Shown here piece after piece: positions 19,690 through 32,300 of a stretch of 64,000 bases of DNA. Both the position numbers and the translations under genes were made by a program. The notes under the pieces are model-generated. The model had not been told where the DNA came from. It ran no database searches and saw nothing but the letters and a program-made list of their open reading frames with translations. This DNA comes from Isoetes taiwanensis. Its lineage: Eukaryota; Streptophyta; Lycopodiopsida; Isoetales; Isoetaceae. The stretch covers positions 4,276,571 to 4,340,570 of the forward strand of contig JAJEKV010000059.1 of NCBI GenBank assembly GCA_021234155.1, given 5' to 3'. Within the stretch, counting starts at the first letter, position 1; each line of letters begins with the position of its first letter.

Positions 19690-20535
19690 CGTAATCTAAT
19701 ATGGTATTTCTGATCTTGTTCCTTTGTATTTCGGACAAAATTTTGGTATTTCCGGGTCATATTCATGGTATTTCGCCCAACACCTTGGTCTTTCCGCCAA
19801 CACAATGGTATTTCCGCCAACACCATGGTCTTTCCGCCAACACCATGGTATTTCGCCAACATTCGGTATTCCGCCAACACCATGGTATTTCGGCGGATGC
19901 CTTGGTATTTCCGCCAACACCATGGTATTTCGGCCAATACCCGTATTTTCGGCCGGATACTTTGGTATTTTTCGGCCGGATACCATGGTATTTTCGGCCA
20001 ATACCTTGGTATTTACGGCCGGATACCATGGTATTTCCGCCAACACCTTGGTATTTCGGCTAGATACTTTGGTATTTCCGCCCAAACCCCGCTACTATTT
20101 CTAGCCAATACCTTGGTTTTATGAAATACCACGGTATACGGCCCGGATACCATGGTATTTCCGCCAATGCCTTGGTATTTCGGCTAGTACCTTGGTATTT
20201 CCGCCAATACCTTGGTATTTCGGCAGTTTGGTATTTCGGCCAAATACCTTGGTATTTACGGCCAATACCTTGGTATTTCTTGCCAAAACACGCTACTATT
20301 TCCGGCCAATACCTTGGTTTTTATGAAATACCACGGTATTTTCGGCCGATACCATGGTATTTCGGCCAATACCTTGGTATTTCGGCCAATACCTTGGTAT
20401 TTCGCGGCGGTTGGTATTTCGGCCAATACCTTGGTATTTCGGCCGATTTGGTATTTCGGCCAAATACCTTGGTATTTACGGCGAAATGTTTATTACTCGG
20501 AACAATTGCAATTAAAGCCATGGTATTTCGGTAGC
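19690..20535. repeat. Subterminal-type repeat array A (CCATGGTATTTCCGCCAA)
   Basis: About forty units of 18-22 bp, consensus CCATGGTATTTC(C/G)GCCAA(T/C)A with c(c/t)TGGTATTTC variants, all in one orientation. The fully symmetric form is AAATACCATGGTATTT. They lie between the transposase stop and the 3' end of the Ulp1 gene. Frames through them (GISANTMVF repeats) are not genes. Confidence 0.9.
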
Positions 20536-23343
20536 ACATCCATACATAAGCATGGTTCTTTTGTTCGGAACCTGCAATGTGAAATAGAAGGCCATCTTCT
20601 GACGCGCAAAATCTCTATTTTTGCCAATCGCCACAACAAATGTGAAAAAATCGCCGCCACAATCTTTTGCCAAAATCTGCGCTTCAAGAAACAATTCTTT
20701 GAAAAAGAGTTCAAATAGATGTTCAAAAACTAAACAAGCAGCGAGATCTCTTTCACATTTCAGAATCAAAGTTGAAAATTTCAAATGGTCTTTGGTGGTT
20801 TTGCACGTATCCACGACCTCATGTAGCTTGCCCAGCATCATACTGAAAGTGCACCTGCAGTTTGCAACATCCACCTTTCCAAACCAATCAGGGGTCACCT
20901 GCATAGTGAAGCGTACTTAGCATAAACAATGAATAGAGTGAACTCTATAAAATCATACAATACATGGTTTTTACCTGAACAGGCCGAATTTGCAGATCAT
21001 TTAGAATAAAGTCCCTAATGAAACACCGTGTATATACAAGAGTATACACTCTACAATCTGAACCATTTTCTTGCTCAGGACAACGCATTTCCACAGGTTG
21101 GATGTCAACCCATTCTGGGGCAGGGGTGTCCCAAATTTGATGGACCTCTTTCATCAACCTGGAGACATGTCGAACTATCTAATTTCAGAATTATATAACT
21201 ACAGAATTGGGTACATAGTGATAGAAATAGCAACGGGATTCATACTCGCATATTTCACGTGATATCTCAGCAGAATGCCAATTCCTGAGGGAGTCAAAAT
21301 GCAGCAAAGTGGGATGTGGAGCTCCAAGAGTCCGGCAGACTTCCCAATCGGCACAATAAACATATAGGCTCCAATGATGGCTGCAATTAATCAATCAGAA
21401 TTTACTACTTATAAACATATCATAAATTATGAATAGCCAAAGTCTTTGGAAAGGATAACCTTCTACAAACAGGCAGCCAATAGAAGAGGGGTGGCTCTCG
21501 GGGTTTGGCAGGAATCAGCTTCCTCCAGATGGACTTAACCTTCTTCATGTACAGGTCCACAATGGCCGGGTGGAAGAAGACATGAGATCTTCTCCTCGAG
21601 ACCGGTATCGTATGAGAGACAACCCTGTAAGATTTATGAATTCAGTGCAAGAATGAAATAAATGAGAAAGAGTGACACTTACATGAGATACGCTCCCACG
21701 CATTGCTCATTCAGCCAAGATTGTCCCATCTTCTCAGGAATATCCGTACCAGGATGCTCGAATGAGAAGGCCTCACCTTGATCTATCACAAATTCACCTT
21801 TTGGATCCGAGACCGTAGGCCAAAGTGCGCTCCTCAAATGGACAGGCCATTGTGCATTGTAGGCGAGAATTGGAGCAGATTTGGTGCTCTTCCTCTTCTT
21901 TTTTTGGTTAGCCCATTCCAAAGTGATGAGGTCATCCAAGTGCATAAAAAAATCAAAAGAAAGAAGGAAGTCATCTGTCATGGTCACCACTGTTCTCCTG
22001 ATTACCTCGGGATCACCAATACCTCTGTCATCTTCCAATACCAAGTATGTGGATATCTGGTGCACGGGTGATGAAGCAGCACCCACTTCTTCAGATGAGA
22101 GAAATTCAGAACCGATCCTCAACTTTGTTTTTTGAGGTGCTTTGAAAGTCATACCAGCAGCTATAGATTTGCTTAGCTGAGTAACCGGTGTGGAAGGGGA
22201 TCCATGCCCGCTGCTGCTCCACTCAAATCTGCCACAGTGAAGTAACTTCGTCTGCAATCCCTCCTTGCATACCTCTAAATTACCCAAAGCTTCTCGGTCC
22301 ACCCAATCTTTTCTATCCACCTCATCCAGGCCATAATTCTGTGCAATGTATCTCTCATACTGTGCAATTTTTTGTTCTTTCATTCTCTCCCACTCCAGCT
22401 TCCTCCGAGCAACATAATCCTCGGCATATTGCACCAAAGTTTTCTCCTTCTCCTCACCATCTGGAATGTTCTCCAGCATAGCCCGACCACAACCCAAAGC
22501 TAGTTCCCGACATCTCTTCAAAAATCTGTACAGATTCACCTTGTACTTGTATTCCGGATCCAAGGCATTCCTCAAGAAGTATTGCTGCATGTCCCGACCT
22601 TCCCTTCTCTTTTGCTTCACTACAGGAAGCCTTTTTCTACCCTTTGGAGCGCCTTCTACAATAACGTCCCATTCATGCACCTTAAGAAGGTGCTCCTGCA
22701 GCCTCTGCTTTTTTACAGATGACCATACACAACCATGAAACAAACAAATATGCTTTGCCTTCTTCCTACTGTAGTAATACCTGCGTTCCCAAGCTGCCTC
22801 GTCGATCTCCGAGTCCTCATCTGAGTAGGCTGCTACCACTTCAGAAGGCATGGGTTTCCCCCGAACTGGGCTGACCCTCTCTGCCCGCTTCACTTTCTTG
22901 ATCACTCTCAATGAGCTCGGATGCAAAGGAGTTATCTGTTTTTCCTCCTTTGCCTTTGCCTTGGCTTTCAGAGCCCGAGCCCGGGCTGCTTCCATCATCT
23001 CCTGCTCCTCTGGGAACAAATGCTCTTCATTGCCCTCATTCTCTTCTACAACATAATCCGGATCACTATCCTCCGGATCTGCCTCTTCTTCCTCACTTTC
23101 CACTTCCATTCCTTTTGACCAATCTGCTTCATCCCCTTCCTCTGCGGAGATTTCCCCTGACGAATAGAAGTAGGATGAGCTCCCACTATCATCCTCACTC
23201 CCATTTTCTGGCCCTTGGGCACCTGCTGCACCTGCTGTACCTGCTGTGCCGGAACCGCCATAGCGCACCTGCTGTGCCTGCTGTGCCGGAACTGCCATGG
23301 CGCCTGCTCTACCGGAACCCGAAGCCGCCATAGCGCACACCAA
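20512..23343 (-). CDS. C2H2 zinc finger plus Ulp1-like (C48) cysteine protease carried by the MULE
   Basis: Predicted SUMO-type protease. Exon 1 (21683-23343) has an Ala/Gln/Gly-rich start, an acidic stretch (residues 48-115), a C2H2 finger (C200-x4-C205-x12-H218-x4-H223) and a helical middle. It ends at GTAAGT and joins in phase to the exon at 21624 (VVSHTIPVSRRRSHVFFHPA...). Later exons give the protease core: HHWSLYV (catalytic His, starting 21380), HFDSL (Asp), then PEQENGSDCRVYTL (Gln and Cys, about 20980-21157), and a last exon from 20904 to the stop at 20512. All four catalytic positions are present. It is convergent with the transposase and flanked by arrays A and B. Start chosen at the first Met of the open frame; the next Met is four codons on. 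Confidence 0.8.
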
Positions 23344-23589
23344 TGTCGCCGGAATCGATCCACACTAGCGCACAGCAATAGAACCCTGTTTTTTCGAAAG
23401 AGCTACAACAGCCCTGTTTTTTTGAAAGAGTGCTCTGGTACAACAGTTAGGTGTTTTTGGGCAGGACAACTATTGTCAGATCATTAGATACGCCCCAATT
23501 TAAAAATCAGATGATGATAGTTCTGACAGGCCAGATGACAGAAATTGACATATACCAGAATGTTTGAGAATATCATAAATAAAGCTTTC

Positions 23590-24090
23590 ACGGCCCTGAA
23601 ATACCATGGTATAAGGCCAGAAATACCATTGGTATATGGCCAGAGATACCATGATATATGGCCTGAAATACCATGGTGTGTTCCTAGTAATAACATATTC
23701 AATTGCATGGTCTATGTCTGGAAATACCTTGGTCTATGTCTGGAAATACCATGGTCTATGTCTAGAAATACCATGGTACCATGGCAAGAAATACCATGGT
23801 CTATGGCAAGAAATACCATGGGCTATGTATGTCTGGAAATACCATGGTACCATGGCAAGAAATACCAAGGCAAGAAATACAATGGTCTATGGCAAGAAAT
23901 ACCATGGTCTATGTCTGGAAATACCATGGTCTATGTCTGGAAATACCATGGTCTATGGCAAGAAATACCATGGTACCATGGCAAGAAATACCATGGTCTA
24001 TGGCAAGAAATACCATGGGCTATGTATGTCTGGAAATACCATGGTGCCATGGCAAGAAATACCATAGCAAGAAATACAATGGTCTAGTCA
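23590..24090. repeat. Subterminal-type repeat array B (GAAATACCATGGTCTATGGCAA)
   Basis: About twenty units of 22-24 bp built on GAAATACCATGG. This is the reverse complement of the core in array A, so the two arrays mirror each other around the Ulp1 gene. A larger ~190-bp unit also repeats (gggctatgtatgtctgg at 23819 and 24017). Confidence 0.9.
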
Positions 24091-24309
24091 AAGTTTTATA
24101 GTTCTATTGATGTAAAACATTTTATGTTGTCACAGCCTTAGGACTATGTACATTTTTAGGTGGCAATAGTTGTATTGCTCTAAAACAACTTATGTTGTGT
24201 TAACCTCAGTGGTCATCGCCAGAAATACCATGTTATTCATGGACAGAAATACCATGTCACTCGGGCAAGAAATACCATGTTACCCATGGCGGAAAAACCA
24301 TGGCCAGTT

Positions 24310-24620
24310 CGTTCCCGCCCGCCCACCTCACGTCCGTTCAAAGCGTGGCCCTCTTGAATGCGCCCGCGGTACCACGGACCCGCCACACTTGTGAGAATGA
24401 AGTACCGAGGCAGCAGACCACTGGTTTGCTCATGCGGCGGTTGAACCGCAGTTCGGATGCATGCCCGAATGGCATCGGGTGCATGCGGGAATGGCATGGC
24501 CCGGTTGATGGCTCCCATCGGCGTTCGATGGGCATGGCGTGGCTGATCACGGGGAGTCGAAATACCGAAGTCAAATCTGTCCGGGAAAGACCCGGATCCG
24601 GACTCCAAATCACGGGGTCC
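24310..24620. repeat. Right terminal inverted repeat of the MULE
   Basis: Inverse of 16078-16360, ending ...ACGGGGTCC. Present again as partial copies at 29400-29724 and 34510-34831 within the tandem triplication. Confidence 0.88.
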
Positions 24621-24629
24621 TAGAAACTA
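24621..24629. repeat. Target-site duplication, right (tagaaacta)
   Basis: Nine bases identical to 16069-16077. The same bases follow the MULE-end fragments in the two downstream tandem copies (near 29725 and 34832). Confidence 0.92.
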
Positions 24630-27600
24630 TTGGTGAAACCACAGTAACATCTATTGTATGTCCGCTTCTTTCAATGTGAGTGACATGACCCATTTATTTC
24701 ATTTCAGTTTTTTAGGTATTTGAGCTTATTTGAGCTTGATTGAAGCATGGGGATTTGGTCTAAAAGACACTAGAAAAGCGGAATTTGATTGCTTGCTTGC
24801 GATTGGTGTAGTCGAGATAGCAAGATTAGCAAGCGGGCTAGAGCTTCAATGGCACGGACCTTCGGATAAAGCTGGTTTTTTTCTACAATATTCTCCATTT
24901 TTGCGAGGAGCAATGAGGCGAAAGGGACTGGATTCTTGCTTCTACACAACTCTGAATTTTGCCTCAAGTTTTTGCGGATTAGATCTAGGTTTACGCGGAT
25001 AGGTCTTTTAGCTATTTGGAAGATTCAAAGCCGATTCTTTAGCCGGATCATTTTACGATTTGGGGAAAACACGAGTGTTCTTTAGTTTAACAAACTAGAT
25101 TTTTTAGAGAGATACCATGGTAGAGAGAGATTTTGAGCACGGGTTTCTATATTATATCATAAAAACAAATAAACCAATTGGTTTATGCTTTGTCTCAAAG
25201 CTTAGATTCTGTGCTTATTTCTAAACGTTGTTTTGTGGACTTCTTGAACACAAGGCACGCAGCAACACAAGGCATACTTCAACCAATTCATTTCTTAGGT
25301 TAAATTTTATTTCTCTATTTTCCATTTATATTGTATGCTATTAGCCGTATCCTTATCGGCGGATGAGCATGATGTTTTGATATGCTAATTTGTTTGTTTA
25401 CACGTTGGTATATTTTCGAGCCTCTAATTGCAGATCTTTTGGCACTTTATATGTATGCCTTTTACATTGCCTACGAACATTAATATCTCATAACATATTG
25501 GCCTTTTATATTGCCTGAACATGGTATTTGCTTAGGACCTATCAAGTAGAGATTGGAAATAATCAAAGATGAACTCTATAGCTTGGGTGCTTGACACACA
25601 GGAAATTGGCATCCACAATGTAAGAACTATGTTGTATTTAGAATGGCATATGTTGCGCTTGAAATGGAATAGATTGCAGTGTTCATATGATTGGGGATAT
25701 TTTTACAATTTGATTTATGTTTGAAGCTATAGAAGTGTTAACCAATTCAAAATTTAGATGAGAACACCCCATGTCTTCTTCTTGCGAGTTCCTTGGAGTT
25801 CCTTGTAAAAGCTGTGTTTATTCTGAAGTTGAAGTGCCAAAGTATTTACTTTCATTCTGGTGTTTATGCCCATCCATTTGAGTTCCTTTGTGATTTAATA
25901 ATGCAAATATTGGTTGAGAATTATGCAAATATGGTGATCTTGTGTTTAGGAAATCTTAACATAATCCACTTGCGGAGATGTTTGATGTTTAAATATATGG
26001 CAAGTGCAAAGCACAGGATTTAACAAGATGGCATTTTTTAAATATATGGCTACATTGTTCTAGGCATGAGCACCTATAGAGATGTAACATAACATCCCTA
26101 CACAATTCTTTAGGCCTCAAAGGGGCCAAAAAAATTTAAAAATAATAGAAACTATTACATCCAACGCTTTTAAATTAAAAAACCCTCTATACAATTGTGA
26201 AAAAAAAAATCATAACATAAACCATTAGCCATCACACTTATAATTAAATTCCCCCTGAAAACCCCCTTTGGTTTGAGTGCATATTCACACGGGGGGTGAC
26301 GTAGGGCATCGTAAAAAACAAAATCCAAGCATCCAAAATGGTATTATGCCAAATGTTCCAAGCATTGTAAAAAACTAATAGTAAGTTTGAATCCAAGCAT
26401 CCAAAATGGTATTATGCCAAATGTTCCAAGCATTGTAAAAAACTAATAGTAAGTTTGAAATATTCTGTAATTATAAGAACTATGAATTAGAAACTATTGT
26501 GTAATATAATATGTAGAAGTGCAACAAATAATGTTTTTTCACAATGCATATAAGAACAACAAATTAGAAACTTTAGAACATAGGTGTTGCTTTTCTCAAA
26601 TTTTGGCATTTGGTCATAACCCTATGCTTAAGCAAGGCGATGGAGATGCAATTGTGGAAGCAAGCCATGAAGGTGCAACTGTGAAAATGGACTACATTAC
26701 ATGGATCCAACCCTCGAGCAATCTAAAATTGTCAATGTCCAAATGAGACAGAGATTAATTGTTGGGTTGATGTGATCTTAGGTAAGATTTTGAAAATGTT
26801 AGTCTATATGTGTTGTTCACCTAAGCCCCATGGTTAAAAGTTGCACAACAGACCTGGAGGTATGCCTTGTACCTTCATGAAGTTTAATCATCGTATTGTT
26901 GAGCTTAGAATGTTGTAGCAGCTGCGAAATTAGAGAGATCAGGAAAATTGGGCTTATAGTTCATCCTCGTTGTGAGAGCAATCAGCAGCTCTGAATATCA
27001 TAAAATGATCATCAGTAATAACACACAAAGATGTTATAAAAACCTACAAATTTTACTATAGACAACCAAGCATTATCAGATATGAGCAAAATGGCAAGAG
27101 GAGTAGAAGGCAGGCGCAGAAATGCTTGAGGAACCCGTTGAGTTTTTGCCTACAGTTGTGCTCCAAAACTGCTCTAAAAACCGGTGAAAAAATTCTAGAG
27201 TTTGGATGGATCGTTGAAAAACCATCCAAAGCTGTAATCCTGCACAAATTTGATTGGTTTCTTCAGGCGTTTCTCTTCTTAATCGAACATGGAGCTGCTG
27301 TGGGCTCAAAAAAGCAATATTGAATGAAAATAGAAAAGTTCTACAAAAAAAGGAATAAATCTGACTGTCCACATTAATTTTGGGCTAGTTATGACTTGCG
27401 GCTATTATAGATAACTTTATGGAATCTCCCTAAGTTAGCATCTATGGAAACATCCCCAGGCTTCAAAGGAAAGTTGGGGAGGTTTCCATAGAAGAAAATG
27501 GGGGAGGTTTCCAGTCCTTGGGAGTCTAACCCAAATCAGGCGAATATAATTTGATCGGATCGTGATGGTATAAGAGAGGCATTTTAACAAATGCAAAAAA

Positions 27601-28553
27601 TAGAGGGGCACTTTGAAAATTATAAAAAAATAAAAAGCATTTTCACATTTTGATAAACCTGCATCCAATCCAATGGCCGAGTTGTGCCGAGGTAAACGGC
27701 CTAGATTTCAATCCAGACCCTCTCATCCTATTGGTTGGGGTTAATGGGCCAGTTTGTGCTTGCTTAGGGTGAAATCACACCACGCCCGTCCAAAATTAAA
27801 TACTTAGAGCCATGTAAGAACTTCAGTGAAAAGATCGCCATTCTTTCTATGCAGTAACCTAAGAAGCTTAAGACTAGAAATCGTTAGTGGTTTGTCAACC
27901 TTACAAGTACACCTTGAGTGAAAAAGATCGCCATGGTTTCTATGCAGTAATTGAAATGCTTTAGACTAGTAACTTCAAATGCTTTAAACTAGATAACGTT
28001 ACTAGTTTATAAATGATAACAATGGGCGTAATGTGTTACAAAACCATGCGCATTTAGGAAAAACGCTGTTACATCTAAGTTTGATAAACATAACAGTGCT
28101 TAAGATAATAACCGATACTAGTTTATAAATGATAACAATAGGCGTAATGGGTTACAAAACCACGGACATTTAGGAAAAAAAGAATTACATCTAAGTTTGA
28201 TAAACATAACAGTGCTTAAGACAATAACCGAAACACTTTGACCGATTAAATACTGTTGCTTTATTATACTAAGGGAAAAAAATAAAGAAACCTTATTTTC
28301 GGACGGGCCTCATCACACTATAGCATGCCTAAATTCAAAAAGTCATCTCCACGCAATCCTCCACGCAATCAGATGTAAATTGGCGGCAACGGGCTTCTTG
28401 TGGGCTTCTTCTGAATGCTCACGAATAGAGATTTTGCTTCAGAGATGATCTCAACACAGGTAATTTCTTTCTCCTTGCAATTTATAAGTTTTAAGCCATT
28501 TTATCTTCTTGCATCATCCAAATCCAATTTACCTGATTAGACATCACTTCTAG
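24630..28553. other. Flank inside tandem copy 1, mostly unassigned
   Basis: A plus frame at 24730-25002 and short frames elsewhere match nothing I know. 26094-26300 is a repeat that recurs inverted at 40983-41148. The same content is present in copies 2 and 3. Confidence 0.4.
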
Positions 28554-29030
28554 ATGGAGCAAGGCATATGCAATCCACATTCTCCAAATGAGATACAAGT
28601 TTCGAGATTATCAGAAGACACTGGTGGAGGTAGTAGAGCTGAAGTAATTATGAAAATGGGAAGGTTTTTTTTATTGCTGCTTCAAATGAAACAATTATGT
28701 GTTAGTGACGATTCCTACCAATTGTATGTGAGGGCTATAGCTTGGTTGAGAGCAGTAATGACTCTTTTCTCATCATTTGGTTCATCCATTACTAGAGCAA
28801 ACACTCCAAGGTGGTTTTGGATGTATGACAGAGGCATTGGATTGGATCAGGTGCTACTGCAGACCTATACTGATTTAGATTTCAAAAAGAGGTTGCGAAT
28901 CTCTAAAGCAACATTCCAGTACTTATGCCACGAGTTAGGGCCGCTAATGGTAAGACAAGATACCAAGTTCAGGACAACCTTAAAAGGGGGCATGGAATGC
29001 AAACGTTTGCATTGCATCTACATAGATTAA
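28554..29030 (+). pseudogene. PIF/Harbinger transposase N-terminal part, copy 1
   Basis: A 158-codon frame with PRWFWMYDRG, then LDFKKRLRISKATFQYLCHE, LGPLMVRQDTKFRTTL. This matches the N-terminal helical region of HARBI1/DDE_Tnp_4 transposases (typically RISKATFxYLCxELxP...RxDTxFR). The usual continuation (RVAIALxxLA...) and the whole DDE domain are absent. A short preceding exon could end at the gta of cacaggtaatttc (28456). Compare full-length proteins near 400 residues. It is a truncated, dead copy. Confidence 0.72.
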
Positions 29031-29315
29031 GTTACATTATCTTCTCATTATGGTCTGTATGACTTTGATTTTTGTGGACTACTATAAAAGCTTTTTTTTC
29101 TATGAATATAGGAAGATCAGCTGGATAGAACGAAGCATTTGCTTTGTCACCAATGCGCAATCTCTGTCACAAATGTTTTTATGGGAACGTGTCTTTGTAA
29201 TAACATATTCTTGGATGGAAGTTGTACTATAAGAAAAAGCCATTATAGCAAATTGATAATGTTAACCATTCCTTTATATTATTGTGATCCTTAAAGCATT
29301 TGGACAATTGCCACA

Positions 29316-32300
29316 CGCCAGAAATACCATGTTATTCATGGACAGAAATACCATGTCACTCCAGGCAAGAAATACCATGTTACCCATGGCCAGAAAAACC
29401 ATGGCCAGTTCCGTTCCCGCCCGCCCACCTCACGTCCGTTCAAACGTGGCCCTCTTGAATGCACCTGCCCGCAGGTACCACGGACCTGCCACACTTGTGA
29501 GAATGAAGTACCAGGGCAGCAGACCCTGGTTTGCTCATGCGCGGTTGAACCGCGCAGTTCAGATGCATGCCCGAATGGCATCGGGTGCATGCGGGAATGG
29601 CATGGCCCAGTTGATGGCTCCCATCGCGTTCTGATGGGCATGGCGTGGCTGATCACGGGAGTCCAGAAATACCGAGTCAAATCTGTCCGGAAAGACCGGA
29701 TCCCGGACTCCAAATACGGGGGTCCTAGAAACTATTGGTGAAACCCTGTAACATCTATTGTATGTCTGCTTCTTTCAATGTGAGTGACATGACCCATTTA
29801 TTTCATTTCCAGTTTTTAGGTATTTGAGCTTATTTGAGCTTGACGAAGCATGGGGATTTGGTCTAAAAGACACTAGAAAAACGGAATTTGATTGCTTGCT
29901 TGCGATTGGTGTAGTCGAGATAGCAAGATTAGCAACGGGCTAGAGCTTCAATGGCCTGGACCTTCAGATAAACTGGTTTTTGTTACAGTATTCTCCATTT
30001 TTGCAGGAACAGCGAGGCCGAAAGGGACCTGGATTCTTGCTTCTACACAACTCTGAATTTTGCCTCAAGTTTTGCCGGATTAGATCTAGGTTTCTGCCAG
30101 ATAGGTCTTTTAGCTATTTGGAAGATTCAAGCCGATTCTTTAGCCGGATCTGTTTCTGATTTGGGGAAACACAGTGTTCTTTAGTTTAACAAACTAGATT
30201 TTTTAGAGAGATACCATGGTAGGGAGAGATTTTGAGCCTGGGTTTCTATATTATATGCGCAAAGCAAATAAACCAATTGGTTTATGCTTTGTCTCAAAGC
30301 TTAGATTCTGTACTTATTTCTAAACGTTGTTTTGTGGACTTCTTGAACACAAGGCACGCAGCAACCCCAATCATACTTCAACCAATTCATTTCTTAGGTT
30401 AAATTTTATTTCTCTATTTTCCATTTATATTGTATGCTATTAGCTTCGTATCCTTATCTGGCAGATGAGCATGATGTTTTTGATATGCTAATTTGTTTGT
30501 TTACACGTTGGTATATTTTCGAGCCTCTAATTGTGCAGATCTTTTGGCACTTTATATGTATGCCTTTTACATTGCCTACGAACATTAATATCTCATAACA
30601 TATTGGCCTTTTATATTGCCTGAACATGGTATTTGCTTAGGACCTATCAAGTAGAGATTGGAAATAATCAAAGATGAACTCTATAGCTTGGGTGCTTGAC
30701 ACACAGGAAATTGGCATCCACAATGTAAGAACTATGTTGTATTTAGAATGGCATATGTTAGCTTTGAAATGGAATAGATTGCAGTGTTCATATGATTGGG
30801 GATATTTTTACAATTTGATTTATGTTTGAAGCTATAGAAGTGTTAACCAATTCAAAATTTAGATGAGAACACCCCATGTCTTCTTCTTGCGAGTTCCTTG
30901 GAGTTCCTTGTAAAAGCTGTGTTTATTCTGAAGTTGAAGTGCCAAAGTATTTACTTTCATTCTGGTGTTTATGCCCATCCATTTGAGTTCCTTTGTGATT
31001 TAATAACACCTCGTGCAATGCAAATATTGGTTGAGAATTATGCAAATATGGTGATCTTGTGTTTAGGAAATCTTAACATAATCCACTTGCGGAGATGTTT
31101 GATGTTTAAATATATGGCAAGTGCAAAAGCGAGGATTTAACAAGATGGCATTTTTAAATATATGGCTACATTGTTCTAGGCATGAGCACCTATAGAGATG
31201 TAACATAACATCCCTACACAATTCTTTAGGCCTCAAAGGGGCCAAAAAAATTTAAAAATAATAGAAACTATTACATCCAACGCTTTTAAATTAAAAAACC
31301 CTCTATACAATTGTGAAAAAAAAAATCATAACATAAACCATTAGCCATCACACTTATAATTAAATTCCCCCTGAAAACCCCCTTTGGTTTGAGTGCATAT
31401 TCACACGGGGGGTGACGTAGGGCATCGTAAAAAACAAAATCCAAGCATCCAAAATGGTATTATGCCAAATGTTCCAAGCATTGTAAAAAACTAATAGTAA
31501 GTTTGAATCCAAGCATCCAAAATGGTATTATGCCAAATGTTCCAAGCATTGTAAAAAACTAATAGTAAGTTTGAAATATTCTGTAATTATAAGAACTATG
31601 AATTAGAAACTATTGTGTAATATAATATGTAGAAGTGCAACAAATAATGTTTTTTCACAATGCATATAAGAACAACAAATTAGAAACTTTAGAACATAGG
31701 TGTTGCTTTTCTCAAATTTTGGCATTTGGTCATAACCCTATGCTTAAGCAAGGCGATGGAGTTGCAATTGTGGAAGCAAGCCATGAAGGTGCAACTGTGA
31801 AAATGGACTACATTACATGGATCCAACCCTCGAGCAATCTAAAATTGTCAATGTCCAAATGAGACAGAGATTAATTGTTGGGTTGATGTGATCTTAGGTA
31901 AGATTTTGAAAATGTTAGTCTATATGTGTTGTTCACCTAAGCCCCATGGTTAAAAGTTGCACAACAGACCTGGAGGTATGCCTTGTACCTTCATGAAGTT
32001 TAATCATCGTATTGTTGAGCTTAGAATGTTGTAGCAGCTGCGAAATTAGAGAGATCAGGAAAATTGGGCTTATAGTTCATCCTCGTTGTGAGAGCAATCA
32101 GCAGCTCTGAATATCATAAAATGATCATCAGTAATAACACACAAAGATGTTATAAAAACCTACAAATTTTCCTATAGACAACCAAGCATTATCAGATATG
32201 AGCAAAATGGCAAGAGGAGTAGAAGGCAAAGTGAGAAATGCTTGAGGAACCCGTTGAGTTTTTGCCTCTGGTTGTGCTCAAAACTGCTCTAAAACCCAGG

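Larger units (their letters stand above)
16078..24620. mobile_element. Complete Mutator-like element (MULE) with transposase and Ulp1 genes
   Basis: The left end starts GGACCCCCGTATTTGGAGTC and the right end is its inverse (GACTCCAAAT.ACGGGGTCC). Inverted homology continues inward for about 300 bp (16078-16360 versus 24310-24620). A perfect 9-bp target duplication, tagaaacta, lies outside both ends (16069-16077 and 24621-24629), as expected for the Mutator superfamily. Inside are a DDE/SWIM transposase (plus) and a convergent zinc-finger/Ulp1 protease gene (minus), separated and flanked by TACCATGGTA-type repeat arrays. MULEs carrying a captured Ulp1 gene are known in plants (Kaonashi type). 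This one looks structurally whole, though the transposase frame is broken. Confidence 0.93.
24217..29315. repeat. Tandem segment copy 1 (5.1 kb)
   Basis: It starts inside the MULE (cgccagaaataccatg) and runs through the right TIR, the target duplication and about 4.7 kb of flank to ttgccacacgc. Two further copies follow head to tail. Within it are a 69-bp tandem pair (26321-26457, aatccaagcatccaaaatgg) and a ~115-bp pair (about 28008-28240, gataacaatgggcgtaatg). Confidence 0.93.

Noticed and set aside
19690-20535. CRISPR-like array of short repeats
   Set aside because: Units are contiguous, degenerate and palindromic without unique spacers, and sit inside a Mutator-like element of a plant genome.
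19701-24101. Several frames of 100-180 codons over the TACCATGGTA arrays
   Set aside because: They are translations of the repeats themselves (GISANTMVF, MARNTMVYGK).
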